Origin: Eutypa lata
Taxonomy: Eukaryota > Ascomycota > Sordariomycetes > Xylariales > Diatrypaceae
Length of the DNA stretch: 64,000 nt
Direction: 5' to 3'
NCBI GenBank assembly: GCA_022661535.1
Contig: JAKULF010000004.1
Coordinates: 2,294,001 to 2,358,000 of the forward strand
In this document: positions 23,348 through 36,731 of the stretch, piece by piece
Position numbering within the stretch: the first letter of the stretch is position 1
Layout of the letters: each line of letters begins with the position of its first letter
Translations under genes and position numbers: made by a program
The notes under the pieces: model-generated
Databases searched by the model: none
Told to the model about the DNA's origin: nothing
Seen by the model: the letters and a program-made list of their open reading frames with translations, nothing else

Positions 23348-26142
23348 TTAATCATCTTCGCTCTTCTCGCCTCGGCGCATCCGATCGTTCCATGTTCGCT
23401 TGCCGACTCTGGTTTCATAATGCGGCGCGACATTTCGTACATCTTGGGCGACAGCTTCTATGGCAGTCCGAGTCTTATTTCGGTAACAGTCCACTATTAT
23501 TCATGTTAGTCACACTAAAGCTTGATGAGAAGGCAGATAAACTTACAGGCTCGCTGGAGAAAGACCGTCTTTGTTGCAAACGCACGGCTGTGTAGCCAAA
23601 CCAGTCGGTACCCTAAATCATTAAGGCGGACCTCCTTTGTACGCGTGGTCTTTCTCATCCTAGGAACAGCAATATCGCCGTCATTACCGTCTGACATGGG
23701 GACTTTGACCATAACCGTGTCCCTCGTGTTCTTGCCCCTCGATCGGCCAGTACGGCCCCCGTCAACCTCGACATCATCATCGCTTAGATCATCCTGGAAG
23801 AACCGGCTGCCCGTCGCGCTGGGGGGAGGGCTCTGCATCTCACGGGGGAAATAGCTGCGCGGGTAGACCGAAGACTGTTTGCGGAAGGAATCGGGGATCT
23901 CTTTAGTGTTGACGTTTTCAAGCGTAACGCGGACACGCAGACGGCAACCACGCTTGTTATCGTCGACCAAGATAAATTTTCGCTTCTTTGCTTCCGGAAT
24001 ATCAGGAAACAAGCCTTCGGGATTGCCATCTTCCTCCTCATCCTCTCGGCTTCGGCGCCTAGCGACAATCGCACTATGATGGGAACCAGATAGCCCATCG
24101 TGGAGGGAGGGGATAGTTGATCCTTGGGTGGAATTACTGGGGTACTGCTGCGGGTAGCCCGAGAAGACATGGGCTGGTCGAACATCATCCGAACTTCCTG
24201 TACTCGGCCCGGTAGGTGCCTGATGGTGGTGGTGGTGGGATTCATCCATGTACTCTCCATCCCCTATGAGAGACAGTCGAGTTAGCATGCCGATCCATGA
24301 CCAGAACTTGGGATTTCGACAAAAAGAATCTTATGAGCAACAATTAAACAAGGTGGTATATGCATTTTGGCCAAAGGTGAAGTGATACATGGGAATATAA
24401 TGACATGAATGTGACGTCGATGGTGCAGCGAGATATGAAGCAACGCCATGCAACTTTTTTTCTAGTCCGTAGACTAGAGGGCCTCAGGAACCAAAACTAA
24501 CAGGTGCGAGGTAACAGGATAATATACAGGGCTGTGCCAGCTTCCAAAATCTGATCCCACACACGCCTGCAGGTGTACGCCACTATATATATAGACAAGC
24601 AACCCAACCCAACATAACCAACAGCACAAGGTATAAGACAAAGGTATCATGTAATCACACAACGATAACAACAACAACATCAACATATCAATCACATCTG
24701 GTGAAACATACCGACTTCATCTCCTCCGCCGGGAGCGCTGCCCTCGTGAGCATGCTGGTGGTGGTGCATCGGACCCATGCTGCTAATCCCGGGCTTCCCC
24801 ATGGTGGCTCCAGGCGATGGACCCATGGCCCCTGGAGCAGGAATCCCTGTCTGTGTGGGGCCAGACATGTGTGTAGGATGAGATGCTTGAACGGCTTTGC
24901 GATTGTTCATCTTAGCCATCCGGCGCACACGTCGACTGCGCAACCGCGGATCTTGGTTACTGTTTCTCCAACTGTCGACTGCCCTCTGAATGAGGCCTCG
25001 TTTTCCGCGTAGAGATGGGTTGAGTTGCGCCAGTGCCCAACCCACAGTATTGCATTCCGTCTCATACTGTAACCGATTACCCCGGTACTGATCCTTGGGA
25101 CAGCACGCCCTCGGGTAAACACAGTTTTCAGTTTTGAAGTCCTGCGATAGCTCATCCGTGTTTACAGATTCAACGTCGCAACGAATTGTATATTCCATCT
25201 TTACCCTATCACGCGAATATTCGAACGCGATCCACTGAACACCATTGTTATCTTGTCTGACGACCAAAGGGGTCGTTGCCGGGATCGGGCCCGGGGCCGC
25301 GTTGTTATTAATACCCGGCGTAGATGCTCCCGTGGGCGTCGTGATCTGTCCGCCATTTTGGGTCGGCTGTGGAGTTCCTAAGGGCCCAGAAGGTCTTTGC
25401 ATCTGAGCAGGCATTTGCGGTTCCATTTTAGCGTGTCGGGGGCTTCCTGTCATCCCTCCCTGACCTTGTTGACTTGTATGCTGCGTCATGTGACTATGCG
25501 CGCCTGTGTGCGACATCATCATACTAGGCTGCGAGGTCATAGTTTGGTGTGGTTGCTGCGCATGTGTTTGGTATGGCGAAGGAGCGGTTTGCGGGGGCAT
25601 GGATGAGTATTGCGGTTGCTGCGCGCCATAATACATAGATTGCTGGTGTAGCTGAGATGGAGGCTGGCCATATAGGCTCCGGTGCTGGTCATGGCCAGAG
25701 GGAGACGCGACAGAGGCTGGCGAATTCGACTGCGGAGTATGGTATATAGGTGGGTAGGGTCGAGACATCTGCGCGGCGGCCATCATGTCGGATGTGTCTA
25801 AGATCGTGTAAGTACTCACATTTCGCGCACAACGAACACGCGACGGATATACGTACCTGCGGAAGTGTATCCGCTAGTAGTGCCGGGAGTACTGTAAGGG
25901 CTCTGGTGAGCGTAGTAGGGAATGTCTTGCGTGTGTTGGGCGCTGGGTGCGTGTCCCGTTGCTTGGTAGCCTTGCTGGATCGAGTGCGACGATGAGTATG
26001 CTGAAGGGTGCTGGGACTGTGACGGAGGCGCTTGATGATGTTGCTGATGAACAATACTCGAGGGTCGAGAGTGTTGTAAGTGTTGAGAAGGCGCCGGACC
26101 CTGCGAGTGGTGGGGATGATGCTGCATAGAGGAGACAACCAT
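23348..26142 (-). CDS. medA: MedA/Medusa-like developmental regulator
   Basis: Four exons, 26142-25857, 25797-24712, 24263-23547 and 23493-23348, close into 744 residues; introns are 59, 448 and 53 nt. The N-terminal 280 residues are His/Gln/Ser/Pro-rich. A conserved block runs from about 282 (VQWIAFEYSRDRVKMEYTIR) to 395, with QDPRLRSRRVRRMAKMNNRK at its end. A second starts with KKRKFILVDD at about 550 and continues to the C-terminus (VAPHYETRVGKR). I recognise this arrangement from the MedA family (Aspergillus MedA, Fusarium Ren1, Magnaporthe Acr1), nuclear regulators of conidiophore development; the first block is, I believe, annotated as DUF8032. Between the blocks are a short poly-His run and an acidic stretch. 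The start used here, ATG at 26142, may be replaced by an upstream exon at 28750-28821 joined at 26121, giving 761 residues. Confidence 0.88.
24264..24711 (-). other. medA: 448-nt intron of medA
   Basis: The intron has a GTATGT donor at 24711, a TGCTAAC branch site and a CATAG acceptor at 24264. It is several times longer than its neighbours. Retention would add only MFHQM-like codons and a stop, giving a protein with the first conserved block but not the second. Confidence 0.75.
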
Positions 26143-28749
26143 TAGTTCTGAACTCTGAGGTGCAAAGTCAAAAGGAAAAAATTAGACAGCCGCGGTGATC
26201 AAGAAGACGCGTCGATGTTTATTTTCTGGACACCGTCAAGGTCAAGGGAACCTTAAAGCATGCCCCAATGACGAGGTTCAACGGCTGAGGCTTGCTTAGA
26301 CGAGGGGGGCAGTTGTGGGATATAAGACCGGGGCCTTTGCATCCTACCAACCAGCCAGGAATAAAGAAAGGGTAGTACCAGGCAATGACACCACAGGTGC
26401 TTGTCGCTTTAGTGAGGTAGTGGATAGCAATCGGAAGCAGAACCCGAAGTCTCAAAGGTCACCAAACTAGGTTCTTCTTCAAGCTTATTACGGACGACGC
26501 GACAAGAGTAATGCTTCGCTCCGGGAAAAGTGAGAGAAGTATGGGGGCGACAGGGGAGTAGTTACAAGAAAAGCGATTGAAGATCAGAGCGAGGATTTAA
26601 GATGTGACGACGAGGGTGGGCAGGGTCAGTGATATTTGAAAAAGATACGTGAATAGAAAGCAAGCAAGGTACATAGTAACAACAGGTTTAACGTAGGGGT
26701 TTGCTTTCGAGGGCAAAATGGGGCTGAGATATGGAGCTTTTCGTGTATGTGATAATGTACATACAGAATCACGCAGGTAGAATAATTATCAGGGCGATAT
26801 AATTACTCGTTTGGTAAAAGGAACATGCAATGCTTGCGGCAAAGCTCGAAGATAGTGAATCTAAGGAGATTTGGAGATTTTCAAGGGGAGGGGGAGGGCG
26901 TGGATGAAGCAAGTGGGACGGGTGCATGGGAGAAACGTGACAGGGGTGGACAGGGGGGGCCAGCTGCAGTATAGATGAAAGGGCCAATAGCGGCACGTTC
27001 GAGGAAGCCGAGGTGGAAATCGTTACCCAATGAGGTATTCTATGTCCGGGCCTAGCCAGCAAAGCAGGGGGGTCTTAATTCTTTGACAAGCGTTCTGGAA
27101 ACAAGGCGGTGTGGTGCGGGTTCAAGTTCCATGTACGAAGTACCGCCAAGATGTACAAAACAGTCTCACTAGAGATTTCGAACATGTTTATAGACGCGAT
27201 TTCATCTATAGCCCCAGAATTGTTTTCGAGTTTCCGCGCTTATGATCATGATGTCTTCAGAAGTGAACAGTATACGCACAAGAATGCTCTCTTGCCGAGA
27301 TGGTTGTCTTGTCATAGTAAAGGATAGGCATCAGCGTTGGTCACTGAACCAACAACTCCGTGTCTCTGATACTGAATCAACCTGATGGTGTGCTAACGGC
27401 GGCGATTGAAGAAGATAGCAAGCCACTATGTCTAAAGCCGAATGCTGGCCCCGCTCGAGGTCTACACATTTCCGCCACTAGCCACCCACTGCCATAACGA
27501 TTAATACGTAGAACGGCATCCGGGTGTGGTGTTTTTTCTTTCTTTTTTTTTCTCTCTTGCTCAGACATTCGGCTTGAGAACATCAATTCACCTACTGGTG
27601 AATACTTCTGTGAAGACTTGGAGTGTGTGTAGCAGCCCAAGAAGACATGGCTCAAAACGGATGAGCTCATCCGATAAGACCGTATAGTATAAGCCGAGAC
27701 CAACGTCGGGTTTTTCGTCTCAATACTTCCGTAGTAGACTGAAGCCAAACGGCCTTAAGGCTTTTAAGCTCCACCGTTTCTTGTCTGCTACTAGCAGCAC
27801 CTAATTTCCCGCCCGCCCACGCTTGTTTCGCGCTTGCGCAGGATGACCCACTGGCGGATAGGTCAAAATCTCTGCGAGAAAATGAGATGCTCCAAGGTGA
27901 GCTAACAGAGGATGTAGGTGAGAAGCGCGTGTAGGTGACGAGAAGATGCAGTGTAGTCGCGCGTATCTGATAGTGATGGTCCCCCCACCTCCGCTTGGGG
28001 GTAAAAGAGGGTTGCAGACAGGCCCAGGGACAATTACAAGCATTGGAGTACCCAGGTATTCCCCAGCCTCAAGGCGCAACGCACAGCTGCATTAACACTG
28101 ATCTCGAACATGGTGGAGGTGGATGTAGAGGGGCCCCTGGAAGAGAAGACACTGGGAGTGTCCACACAAACCCTGAACCGAAGGAAGGTAACCCTGGTCA
28201 GTTGTGAAACACAAAAGCTCCCCTGCAATTCCCGTCAAGTCGAGTCCAAACCTAGCAGCCCTAGCTACTGTAGCCTGTAGGTACCTAGGCATTGAAGGTT
28301 CAAGCTTGTAACAACCCTGCCAATCTTTCTGGAAGGGATGGAAAACCAGATGCAGGCTGTTGTGATCCCCAGGACATGCCCTACCTCTAGATGTTTGGCG
28401 CAGGGCAGGGAGCATGGATCCTCGTCAGATACGCGCTTGCGGCTGAGAGAACGTTGCTCGGAAGTTTGGTATTGTCTTGATATTGTTTGCATTGCATGGA
28501 AATAGATCATCGTGGCTTTCGTCCAGGCAGACAATAGTTACGGGCATATAATGCATCTTGCAAAATAGCAATGCGCCGATAATCCTCAGGTATAGATGGG
28601 AGTCCACAGTAAAGAGGTGTGTGCACAAAATATGCACATGCAAACTCGTCTCGACGCGTCTTCTTTGGTGTCTCCCAGTTCGCGACAACGAAAAGAGAGC
28701 TTCGGAGCTACGCAATACAAACAAAAAAAAAAGGTAAAAGAAAACTTAC
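26122..28749 (-). other. medA: Probable long 5' intron/leader of medA
   Basis: No independent gene is recognised. The left border fits an acceptor: CTCTATGCAG at 26122 preceded by an AACTAAT branch site and a pyrimidine-rich stretch. The right border fits a GTAAGT donor at 28749. Both ends are phase 0 for the MedA frame. If not one intron, this is the promoter and leader of the shorter model. One TACTTCGTA nonamer (reverse orientation) is at 27134-27142. Confidence 0.5.
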
Positions 28750-28821
28750 AGGATCGGGATGATGCTCTTCCTTCACGTACGGGCTTGGTGCCTGCCGTGA
28801 TTGGGCCATTTTCATAATCAT
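28750..28821 (-). CDS. medA: Candidate first coding exon of medA
   Basis: A 24-codon open segment starts at ATG 28821 (second in-frame ATG at 28809, with A at -3 and G at +4) and reads MAQSRQAPSPYVKEEHHPDP before a GTAAGT donor. It ends in phase 0, the phase needed by the acceptor at 26121, so the spliced protein would run ...HHPDP-HHPHHSQGP without a break. A TAA stop sits directly before ATG 28821. The composition (Pro, Lys, Glu, His) suits the MedA N-terminus. Evidence is frame and splice-signal agreement only. Confidence 0.5.
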
Positions 28822-31800
28822 TTAGGCGATGGGACTCGCGGTCGTGGTCAAGTACTTCTTAGTTGTATGTAGTTGTGATGTTAAAAACCTAGAATTGGCG
28901 CGAGTCAGTATAGTAGAAAACTTTGTAAGACAGCGATGATCCATGAACTTTTGGTCGAAGGTTTGCGCTCTCCACGCGCGGCTCACATTGGGGCCGCCGT
29001 TATGAAATGCCACGCGATTGGGAAGCATGGCCAGGGTTGATCGGCAACCCGCCTCACAGGCGGCTTTTTTTTTAAGAGACAAAAAGGTTTCCCTGTCCAC
29101 CTCTCTCCAAGGGCTACCCGTTGATGATTGATTGACGCGAAAGTTTAAAAACTGGCGACCGTGCTATGCATGCACGCGAAGAAAATGACTAAAGAAAGTT
29201 TGGGAAAGAGAAGTCGCGATGCTTACCTTGACAGAACCTTGTTTAGACGGGTTCAAGTGAAAAGACAACGAAGGGCTACAGGTAATAGGTAGGTGGTTAG
29301 TAGGTGTTCCTAGACGACGGGCCAACGTTTTAATATGTTTTTAATGTAGAATGATTGTAATGCCCGCGTGCTGTTCTGCTATTATATCAGCCATGATGGC
29401 AAAATGAGAAATTTATCAAGCATTAAATGCGTCCTAGACTGAGGGCGACGTTTCTAATTTAGGAAACCGTATCGATAACGGGAAATGAGCTGCAGCCCGA
29501 CCCTTTTTCAGCTGCAAGCGAAATACGTAAATCAATGCGCAGACAATTGAAGTTTCGACCTACACTAGGAGAAGGCAATAGCTCCGCAATTGAAAAATGT
29601 TTGTGCAATCATAATTAATAGTATGATTAATCGACACAATTGTTAATAGTCAGCCCAGTTTAGGACAATAGTTACATGTAGACATGTAGACATGTTATGT
29701 CGTGATGTATACCAGACCATCGGCGCATATGGCTACTAGATGTATGTAACTACGTAGTAGTCTACTATCTACAGTGTGTATGTAGTTACTTCCCTAAAGT
29801 AGGTCCATGGGCACAAGGTTATACGTGTGCACCGGCGTGTGTGCATAACTAACTACCTCTAAATATTCAACTTAAGTAATTGAAGCGACTTGCCGTTTGT
29901 CCAATCCATTGAGTTATAAAGGAGGCCTGAAAATATCCCCCAATGTGTATTAGCCGATATCTCAGGTCTGACTGGACGATTGCACGGAAGATTCAACCAA
30001 CCAACACTGGGAAGAAGGAAAAAGTACCCAGGTATGTAGGTAAGCCCCAGTTTGTGATAGTTACCTTACGTAGTGATGGCAAAAATAATGTTTTCTTCTT
30101 CTTCTCGAACTCGTTTTATACCAACCATCTGGATAGTAATCTTGTCCTGTGATGCAATACCCATTAGTTCATGCAAGCCACTTTTGTATTTGTTTGCGAA
30201 CTTAAGACAATACTCCCAAGAAATGGGAAAAGGGTCTCGGCTTCAGGCCAACCGGGATACTGAATGATGTATGTAGGAATGCAGAAAACCAGCTAACCCT
30301 AGGCATGTAGGTAGGTAGTATCGATGGGTGATATTGTCGCAGTTGTATGACGCAATATTTCTTCCATACCGTCACAGTAATAACTTTAATCAAGAGCATG
30401 CAACTATTCATGATAAGACATAATATCAAAAGAACCCTATTTGGATATAACTAATACCAGTGGCATGGAATATTTGCACAATATATCGGGGCTGCTCAGT
30501 GATTGTTCCCAATAATTAAAGATCTTACAAAAAGTAAGAAAGGACTTTAGCCTAGAAGATCAGATATAATTCAGAGGAAACACTGTACGAGGTGAGCCGT
30601 CATAACAGATACATATACTTAACTTTCTACCCCTGGCATAGGAGCAATTGCGTACAAGGTAAACTACCTGGTCAAGACGGGAAAGAGAAGATAGTCTCTG
30701 ACGGACCGAACCTCTCGCAACCGGGCAACCCAGCAAGTTCCCAGGCTACCGAGAGTTTAGCTAAGCCTTGAAAGCACCCTGAAGTCAAGGGTTCGAAATC
30801 TTCGAGGTCCATTAGTAGCCGCCGTGTCGATTAAATGCCTGCTGGTAACGTGAATGGCCCCAATAGTTACGAGGCACGCATGAAGTTGACCAACGGCACA
30901 ATTGATTTGAACACCCCCTATTTCCCAGTGCAACGCCCGACGACAGGAACCATAATGACTAAGCCAATAGTCAGACGGATCGTTACTCAAGGGCTTATAT
31001 CACGGAGGAAATCGACCTATAAAGAAGAATAGACACAATAGTGGTCGGGAAAAAGCGTAGACCTGATTGGATCTAGTTCCTTTTGTGGAAGCATGTAGTT
31101 TTTTTTCTTCTTCAAATGATTGAGCTCTTTGAGCACCTACCCGTTGTGCGGTAGTGCACATCGTAACTTGCTCTGTAGACATAATAACCGGACAATTGGA
31201 CCAGCTTTAGCCAGGGTTGTACGGAATCCGATGTTGCAGTTATGGTAAGCTTTTAGGTGTAGCCTCTTAGAGGTACATAAGTAAAGGTGGCCCGTACGTA
31301 CAAATATACAACTAACACTAATCGATGTACTACTATGGAGGTGTAAGTTGAATTGCTATCTTGTTTGCTTCGACTTGAACATACCCACCTAGGTGAAGCA
31401 CGTGCAAAGATCTTTTCAGTCCTCGATTAAAATCTGTGATGTCTGGTCTAGAGTTCACCTGATTGTGTGGGGGGCAAAGCAGGGATAACGAAGTCTATTG
31501 TTAAACCCCGAAATACCTACCCCAGGAAACCTACGTAGAAGTATCCAATTAGGGTTAAGACGATTAGCTTGAAGCATCAAAGTTTATCGGCAATTACATA
31601 TATTATAACCCTACAGCGATGCATTACACAGTCCTTATGTGTCACAACTTAGCTGTGACTCCGAGATAAATTTTGACGCCAGCACCTCATGTATATACAA
31701 GAACAACCTCTTCATAAGGTCTTGACTAACTGAAGAGATATTGATATATGTACATATATAAGTACCTAGTGAGATACTGATAACATGAGTCATGTAGCAA

Positions 31801-34800
31801 GGATTATGCAGATATACTAAAACGAACCAAGCAAGGTGGTGGCATGAAGCGCGTGGCGGGCGCGTGGCCTGCTTGTCTACAAAATCGTTAGACCAAACGC
31901 GTGGCGTGCAAAGAAAAAGCAATTGATTTAACTACTATAGGTGAGAAATCAGGAAATCCCACTACAGAGATACGAAGTATGCAGGTGGGGAGGAAAACCT
32001 ACATGAGCATTGATGCTGCATACATAAGGTAGGTACAAAGTCCATCAGTTCTAGTAGTAGCATACAACTTTAATCAGAATGGGTCATCAAGTTAAATAAC
32101 CCATTCATTAATTTCGGTCGTTGACGCGTTGCACGACAATCAACTCCGGAAGCTAATTAATAATTACTTGAATATGGTGTGGTGTGATGTGGTGGATGCT
32201 TGTGAGTGTTTGCCAAGTCTACTATAGTTAAGTATGTGGAATATACAATTTCTAAACCAGTCTAGTCTACTTCGTACAAAGCACCTACATTTGGTTAGTG
32301 TCACTTCAAAATTGTTTTATGCATTACCAAGAATATCTCGAATTAATTTTCGACAAAATGAAATGAGGCAATGTTTGACCAAGTTATCTATCTATAAGGG
32401 AGTTGGGGAATGATATGACGGATGATACAATCAAACAAGAGAATATAAGAGAGAATAAAAAGCCATAACATATGTGTAAAACTTCAGTATTGGCACTACC
32501 GAAGTGGTGACAGCCCCCGCTATCCGGTACCCCAGTCATACCCGTAGGTCTGGGACATGGTGGTTATATGTACGTAGCAGTGGGCAAATTGAATGAGATG
32601 TAAGTATCCTTGAAACATTAAGAAGCAGGTCGTGTTACGTCGGGAGTAATTGAAGCTTAAAATAACTTTGAATGAACGGCTATATAGACACGATGTAAAT
32701 GAGACACATCATATATAAGTGAAATAGTATTGCTACTATCACTTCACTCTGGACATGACCCGGGAAAAAGAAAGGAGCTGTAGAGAGGGAGAAACGAATA
32801 GCCGAAAGCGATTCATGCAGTTTAAAGTCTACAGAAGGGCACCCGAGTTCCAACACGCATCTGGGACCCGTACGTACTGCAAGACAGTTGAACGGTCTGT
32901 CACTTCTAACGCTAACTCTAATGGCTACAAAAGGTAAGTAATTTACCGAACGCTACACAGGAACACAGAGGGTAACCATAAGGAAAAAAAAACACTTAAG
33001 AGAAGTTAATTATATCATCGTGACTATAGCGATATAACATTTATTCAACGTAACACATAACTATGCCTTATAATATACAATTCACAACAAATCAAATTCC
33101 TGATGCTTATTTAGACTCAAAAGTATACTACCTACATAGAAAGCTATGAATAGCTTCATAGTTATTGATATGCGAGTACATACCTTTAACTATGGAGCTA
33201 CTACTACATATGTAGGTGGACTCATAACCCCAATCATATTAGATGTACACTATCACATCCACATCAAGAGCTTTCCATATGCATTGCCTATTTCAGACAA
33301 TCAACCGGGATGATGATGATAGCAACCAGGGTCCGAGGTAACGTGGGGACGTACCAACGGCCGTTGAAATGAGTGGGGAGGACCTGGTTGGCGCGGATCT
33401 CAGGGGGATCCCTCCCTTTCGAAGCTCCACCTAACTAACCATCCTTGCTACAAACGGTTCGCTACGGCGGTGGTCTAAGTCCCGACTTGACACAGGAATG
33501 CTACAGAAGGAGAAGCTTAGTTCTGATATGTACGTACGTATGCATGAAGCAGGGGCACGTTTCCTCCTCGGGAGAGCGCCTATAGAAACGATTTAGGTTC
33601 AGGTCCGTGTGCGCGCAGTTCTTTTCAGCATACTGCAGGCGGTTCAAGGGTGATGTTAGAGTCTTGTTCGAGATGAAAGAGGGCGAGTGGATGCTATCAT
33701 CCCAGTTACTACTTACTTCTTTTATATGGAAATACAATGCGATTTTGAATCCGCGCGTCATAAGAAACGCGTTTTTCTAAGTGATACATACATAGTCTTG
33801 ACAGTTCTAGTTCTAGCTTACATAGCTGAGCAGCAATGTAACTCTACTAATCGAGGGACAAGGGGGAGCAAAGCAAGGATCAATATATCGATGTCAGGGA
33901 GACCCTCAGGGTTATTAGGGTTCCTATACTACATACGATAGGAGCTGACAGCTTGGTCTACCAGCAGGGCGGGAACTAGATAATATAGTAGCCGTAGTGT
34001 CTGAATAACGACAGCAGGATAGAACCCTCTTAGAAGCTCTAAGACACCCGCTTCTATCCAGCAAATTCTATATTAAAATAAGAGCTAACAAAGACATGTT
34101 TCGTTTAACATACCAAAACACATGAATACCTACTGAAAAGGGGCAGGCCTTGTCACATGCCATGCTATACATCACCATAGTTTCTTTACTGTACTTTATT
34201 GTAGATTACTACGTATACTGACGTTTCTCGAAATCACACGTCACCCTAGCGTTTGAGGTGTTATCTAACAAATATGATGCTTCTTATTAGGACAGAAATC
34301 CGTGGTCATGTACACCAGTTCAAAGAGAATAAGCATATCAACGGATATGACTTCTAGTATAGTACCCTTGCACCGAAGTAGTAGGGCCGATCCAGTCGTT
34401 ACGGCTTATTGTTCACCCACAAAGACAACCGGACAACTCCGCGATCGAGATGTTGACTGCCCAACCAATTTCGGATTTCACTGGTCGCCATCATTAATGG
34501 CAATCATTAATCCTTATCCGCATATGTAGTAGATACGAGACGTGCCTAGCAGATCTGTGGGAGTCTTCGAGACTTTGCTCTGCTACTTTCAGTACCGTGT
34601 TTACCGAGCATATAACCAGAACCGGATGTCTAATATCATGACCAACAATAGTTCACAGTGTAAACTCCACGTCACCCACTTCGGGCCCGGGACCTTCCAT
34701 CTCTGGCTATAGCTCGCCCTAGAAAACCTGGACCGTCTGTCTGAAATTTTAGCGGACACCCACCTTTTTTTTTTCTTTTCCCCAAGCGCACCAGCGGTTT

Positions 34801-36711
34801 TTACCGCCCCGTTGTCGCCAAATCGGGAGAGATACATACCCTTGTTATATATGTATGTATTCGATAACTTGAACATGTCCCAGTTTGCCCAAAATACGAT
34901 AGTACATACACTAGTTTCGAGGAGCTAGGAGTCTTCGGCCCCCCTGCCCATGTCTCCCGCTCCTCATCCTGCTACCCTAAAGAAGCTTTAAACGAGGGGG
35001 GTTAGGAGCTCTACTATAATACTTACATACATAGAAAAAGTACGTCTGCACTAGTTCCTTTACGAAGTAGGTGAGCATTCCTTTCGCAGACTTTGTCAGA
35101 GCTTATGGTTTACTGCGTATGTATGTAGTAGGTGCACTACGTCTTAGATGTAGCTCCGGCAGTCGATCCGCTCGCCTCGAATCCTAATCATGCTTTTCGG
35201 GGGAATCTGCACGTATCGGCCGACTGAAAATTTCGGGGAGCAAGTTCCTTCAGCAGGCAGATTACGAAACTTAAATTTGCTACCTCCTAACTAGTTAGTA
35301 TGTAGTCAGGTAGTTTAGACCTGCCCATATTTTAACCACCTAGTTCGAGGCACCTCTTGTCCCCTCCGGCAGATCTTTCCTCACGGGGATCAAGCTGGTC
35401 CAAACGAGTGCCAACGGGTTTGACGAACTGGGGACAACGGTGCACTGGCGAGCGGAGGGAACGCTAGTCCAAAACTTGCCAGGGACGGGATTGCGTGCCT
35501 CGACCGGGGCAAAATGCCTGGCCCGGTGCATTCAGTCGGAGAATTTTCTACCGACGATACTTCCTTGCTGAGGGAGTGAGGCTGTGAGGCTGCCGCCGCC
35601 GCCGCCGCGAACAATGGGAGCAGTGACAGTAAGTAGGTAAGTACACACCTGGTCCCCCCCAGATCTCTCTCCCCTGCTGCTCATGTCGTCGTAAGGCCGC
35701 AGAATCCCTTGCCCGCCGCTCTCACAAGACCCCAGCAAATGCATCTTTACAGGGTGACTCTCCACCATCATGGGGCTGGTTCCTCCTTCGTAACACAAAG
35801 AAGTTTATCTCAACGACATCTTACAAGGTATACTAGATTTATATAATACATATTCACAATGGAATTGTTCACCTCATATCGTGTTCAAACAACCCGATCA
35901 GGGAAACTTTGAGGGATTATTAGCACTATACGACCAACGTATAACTATGTAAGCCTTGGGAATTCCGTGCTTAAAGGGAATGCGGAGGAAAACGACCGTG
36001 TAAGTATTGTGCGGATAATTCAAATCATTCGCAGAGCTGAGCAACCTATGAACATCTAAAAAGGGGCCATTAATACCTAATCAGGTCTAGAGAGCATTGT
36101 ATGTCGTTAACGCTATATAATATGGTGTAGATCGAGCACCGTTTCTCCGCAAAGGTCTTATGTCGGTCATGCACAGTAGTTAGAGAGCTATTGTTATAAC
36201 TTCGAACTTACCTAGACTAAAAGACGCCAGCTTACCTACATAAACATACCTACATGCATACGCATATCCAAGGATCTTTACTGCTACGCTATGCACTACA
36301 TAAGCTTGCAGTTCTTCCAGAACCCTAGTCTACTTGCATCCACTAACCCATTGTCCATCATTCGACCGTCAGGCTCTACCATTATTATCTCCTTCAGTAC
36401 ATATGTAGTTATCTGCTCTCATGAAAAAACAAACATATAGCAGGTACTTACTTAATATATGAACTATGTATATAGGAAGAAACTCAACATGTATTTCATA
36501 TGGCTCAGTATAGATAGCTACTTGAATCCCAGTCCTCCAAATATACGCCAAGAAAGATATGTACAAGATGACGGTGAACTTAGATCACGTATGTAGGTAG
36601 GTCGAAGTACGTAAAACACGCTACCAACTCCAACCCACACTTCATCAAGGGGGTGTGTTATTATCAATCTCCCTTCCTCGAAAAGGAGGGCCGGCTGACA
36701 TCCGCTGGCGT

Positions 36712-36731
36712 GAGAGAGAGAGAGAGAGAGA
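36712..36731. repeat. GA dinucleotide repeat
   Basis: About ten uninterrupted GA units followed by an A-rich run. Confidence 0.9.

Noticed and set aside
23454..23500. Acceptor AATAAG for the last medA exon
   Set aside because: Gives the wrong phase; the AATAG acceptor at 23494 restores the conserved VAPHYETRVGKR end.
30770..30815. tRNA-like GGGTTCGAAATC with upstream TAGCTAAG
   Set aside because: The T-stem does not pair and no acceptor stem or anticodon arm could be folded.
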